From: Semisulcospira habei
Lineage: Eukaryota > Mollusca > Gastropoda > Semisulcospiridae
Length of the DNA: 64,000 nt
Direction of reading: 5' to 3'
NCBI GenBank assembly: GCA_036245525.1
Contig: BTPG01000004.1
Span: 233,495,864 to 233,559,863, forward strand
Shown here piece after piece: positions 62,880 to 64,000 of this stretch. The notes under the pieces were generated by a model that saw only the letters and a list, made by a program, of their open reading frames with translations, was not told the origin of the DNA and searched no databases. Both the position numbers and the translations under genes were made by a program. Numbering within the stretch: position 1 is the first letter of the stretch; each line of letters begins with the position of its first letter.

Positions 62880-64000
62880 GTGAGCGCTTTCAAACCGTTA
62901 CTGAAGTGTGCTTTCAAAAGGGCCTCTCAAAGCACTCATGCGAGAGCTTTGAGAGGCATGTGCCACAGATTAAAGCATTTCAAAGGGTTTGATTGATTGA
63001 TTGTACATTGCTTAACGTCCCGACAGCAATAAGGCTTTCTCAGGACGTGCCTGCACTGCTTGTGAAAAAAAAAAAATAAACAGAAAATTGAATGTATGTC
63101 GCCAGCCGGTCAAATACGTTAAATAAACCTACAACATGGGGCCTAAATAAAGCTAAGACCATTTAGCAACACACATCCAATATCAAGAACTACAGGCAGT
63201 GCAGACAGTAGGGAGAGTTTTAAAAAGGCAAATACAGGTGAATGGACAAAGGGTAGACAGAAACACATGCCCCAGAATAGAGAGAAAAACCCACCCTGTG
63301 GGGCTGACCAGGGTGACCCTGGGAACTAAAAAATACCTAACCCCACCCAAGTCCCCCAAGGCAGACCCGGGTGGGGGGCATTTCAAAGGGGCCTCTCAAA
63401 GCATTCATGCGATAGCTTTGAGAGGCACGTGCCACAGAATAAAGCATTTCAAAAGAGCCTCTCAAAGCACACATGCGATAGCTTTGAGAGGCGCGTGCCA
63501 CAGATTAAAGCATTTCAAAGGGGCCTCTCAAAGCACTCATGCGATAGCTTTGAGAGGTGCGTGCCACAGATTAAAGCATTTCAAAGGAGCCTCTCAAAGC
63601 ACTCATACATAGCTTTGAGTGGAGCGTGCCACAGATTAAAGCATTTCAAAGGGGCCTCTCAATGGCCTCATGTGATAGCTTTGAGAGGCGCGTGCCATAG
63701 ATTAAAGCATTTCAAAAGGGCCTCTCAAAGCACTAATGCCATAGCTTTGCCATAGATTAAAGCATTTCAAAGGGGCCTCTCAAAGCACTCATGTGATAGC
63801 TTTGACAGGCGTGTCCCATAGATTAAAGCATTTTAAAGGGGCCTCTCAAAGCACTCATGCCATAGCTTTGACAGGCGCATGCCACAGATTAAAGCATTTC
63901 AAAGGAGCCTCTCAAAGCACTCATGCGATATCTTTGAGATGCGTGTGCCATAGATTAAAGCATTTCAAAGGGGGCTCTCAAAGCAATCATGCGATAGCTT
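62880..64000. repeat. 66-bp satellite, about 11 copies, running off the right edge
   Basis: Units of AAAGCATTTCAAAGGGGCCT, CTCAAAGCACTCATGCGATA and GCTTTGAGAGGCGCGTGCCA plus CAGATT. CTCTCAAAGC and GCTTTGAGAG make each unit internally palindromic. It is interrupted by the SINE at 62988-63377. Confidence 0.95.
62988..63377 (-). mobile_element. AATC-tailed SINE-like element, copy 10
   Basis: It is flanked by GCATTTCAAAGGG (62975-62987 and 63378-63390), which is the satellite unit. It shares the diagnostic variants of copy 5. Confidence 0.9.

Overview
The window is animal nuclear DNA: split genes with GT-AG introns, APE-type non-LTR retrotransposons (LINEs), tRNA-derived SINEs, many palindromic MITEs, and over twenty tandem-repeat arrays. 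There are no prokaryotic operons. An ACBD6 orthologue (acyl-CoA-binding protein) shows it is a metazoan. The repeat style, with SINE tails ending in ATT or AATC runs and small TTAA-flanked hairpins, reminds me of marine molluscs, probably a gastropod; that placement is inference. Protein-coding sequence is only a few percent of the window.

Genes. (1) ACBD6, minus strand: exon 1 with the ATG at 4094 and exon 2 at 2491-2555; the rest lies off the left edge. (2) A plus-strand exon of a multi-pass membrane protein at about 6452-6877, with a candidate poly(A) site at 7791. (3) 'Gene A', an unnamed minus-strand gene with six exons: 26556-26634, 25467-25568, 24208-24518, 22703-23019, 19341-19572 and 14635-14770. 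All five junctions are phase-compatible, and its start lies under an E-box/YY1-type promoter. (4) A putative minus-strand terminal exon at 40162-40374. (5) 'Gene C', plus strand: the last two coding exons at 60305-60931 and 60969-61037, the first split by a SINE.

Repeats, left to right. 1-1 kb: 78-bp satellite. 2-14 kb: short minisatellites and hairpin MITEs, including a TTAA-flanked family built on a GCCAGATTAGCTTGGCGCC-type core. 14.8-19 kb: a large minisatellite in gene A intron 5, split by an L2/CR1-like LINE and a SINE. 19.8-26.1 kb: further arrays, two of which start exactly at gene A splice donors. 28.1-31.3 kb: a 52/54-bp satellite. 35-44 kb: hairpins, microsatellites, a 1.9-kb element with 190-bp inverted arms, and a satellite grown inside a hairpin loop. 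44.2-48.4 kb: a foldback element holding a nearly intact 3.3-kb LINE. 48.9-63.4 kb: ten same-orientation copies of one roughly 385-bp SINE-like element with 12-15-bp target duplications; an eleventh copy of this family lies in opposite orientation at 17.7 kb. 52.5-60.3 kb: a 12-bp array that received a long LINE, which in turn received an intact-ORF second LINE and two SINEs. 62.9-64 kb: 66-bp satellite.

Two themes stand out. Several minisatellites begin at or carry exon-intron boundaries, so splice-site motifs have been multiplied. Layered insertions with target-site duplications let the order of events be read directly.
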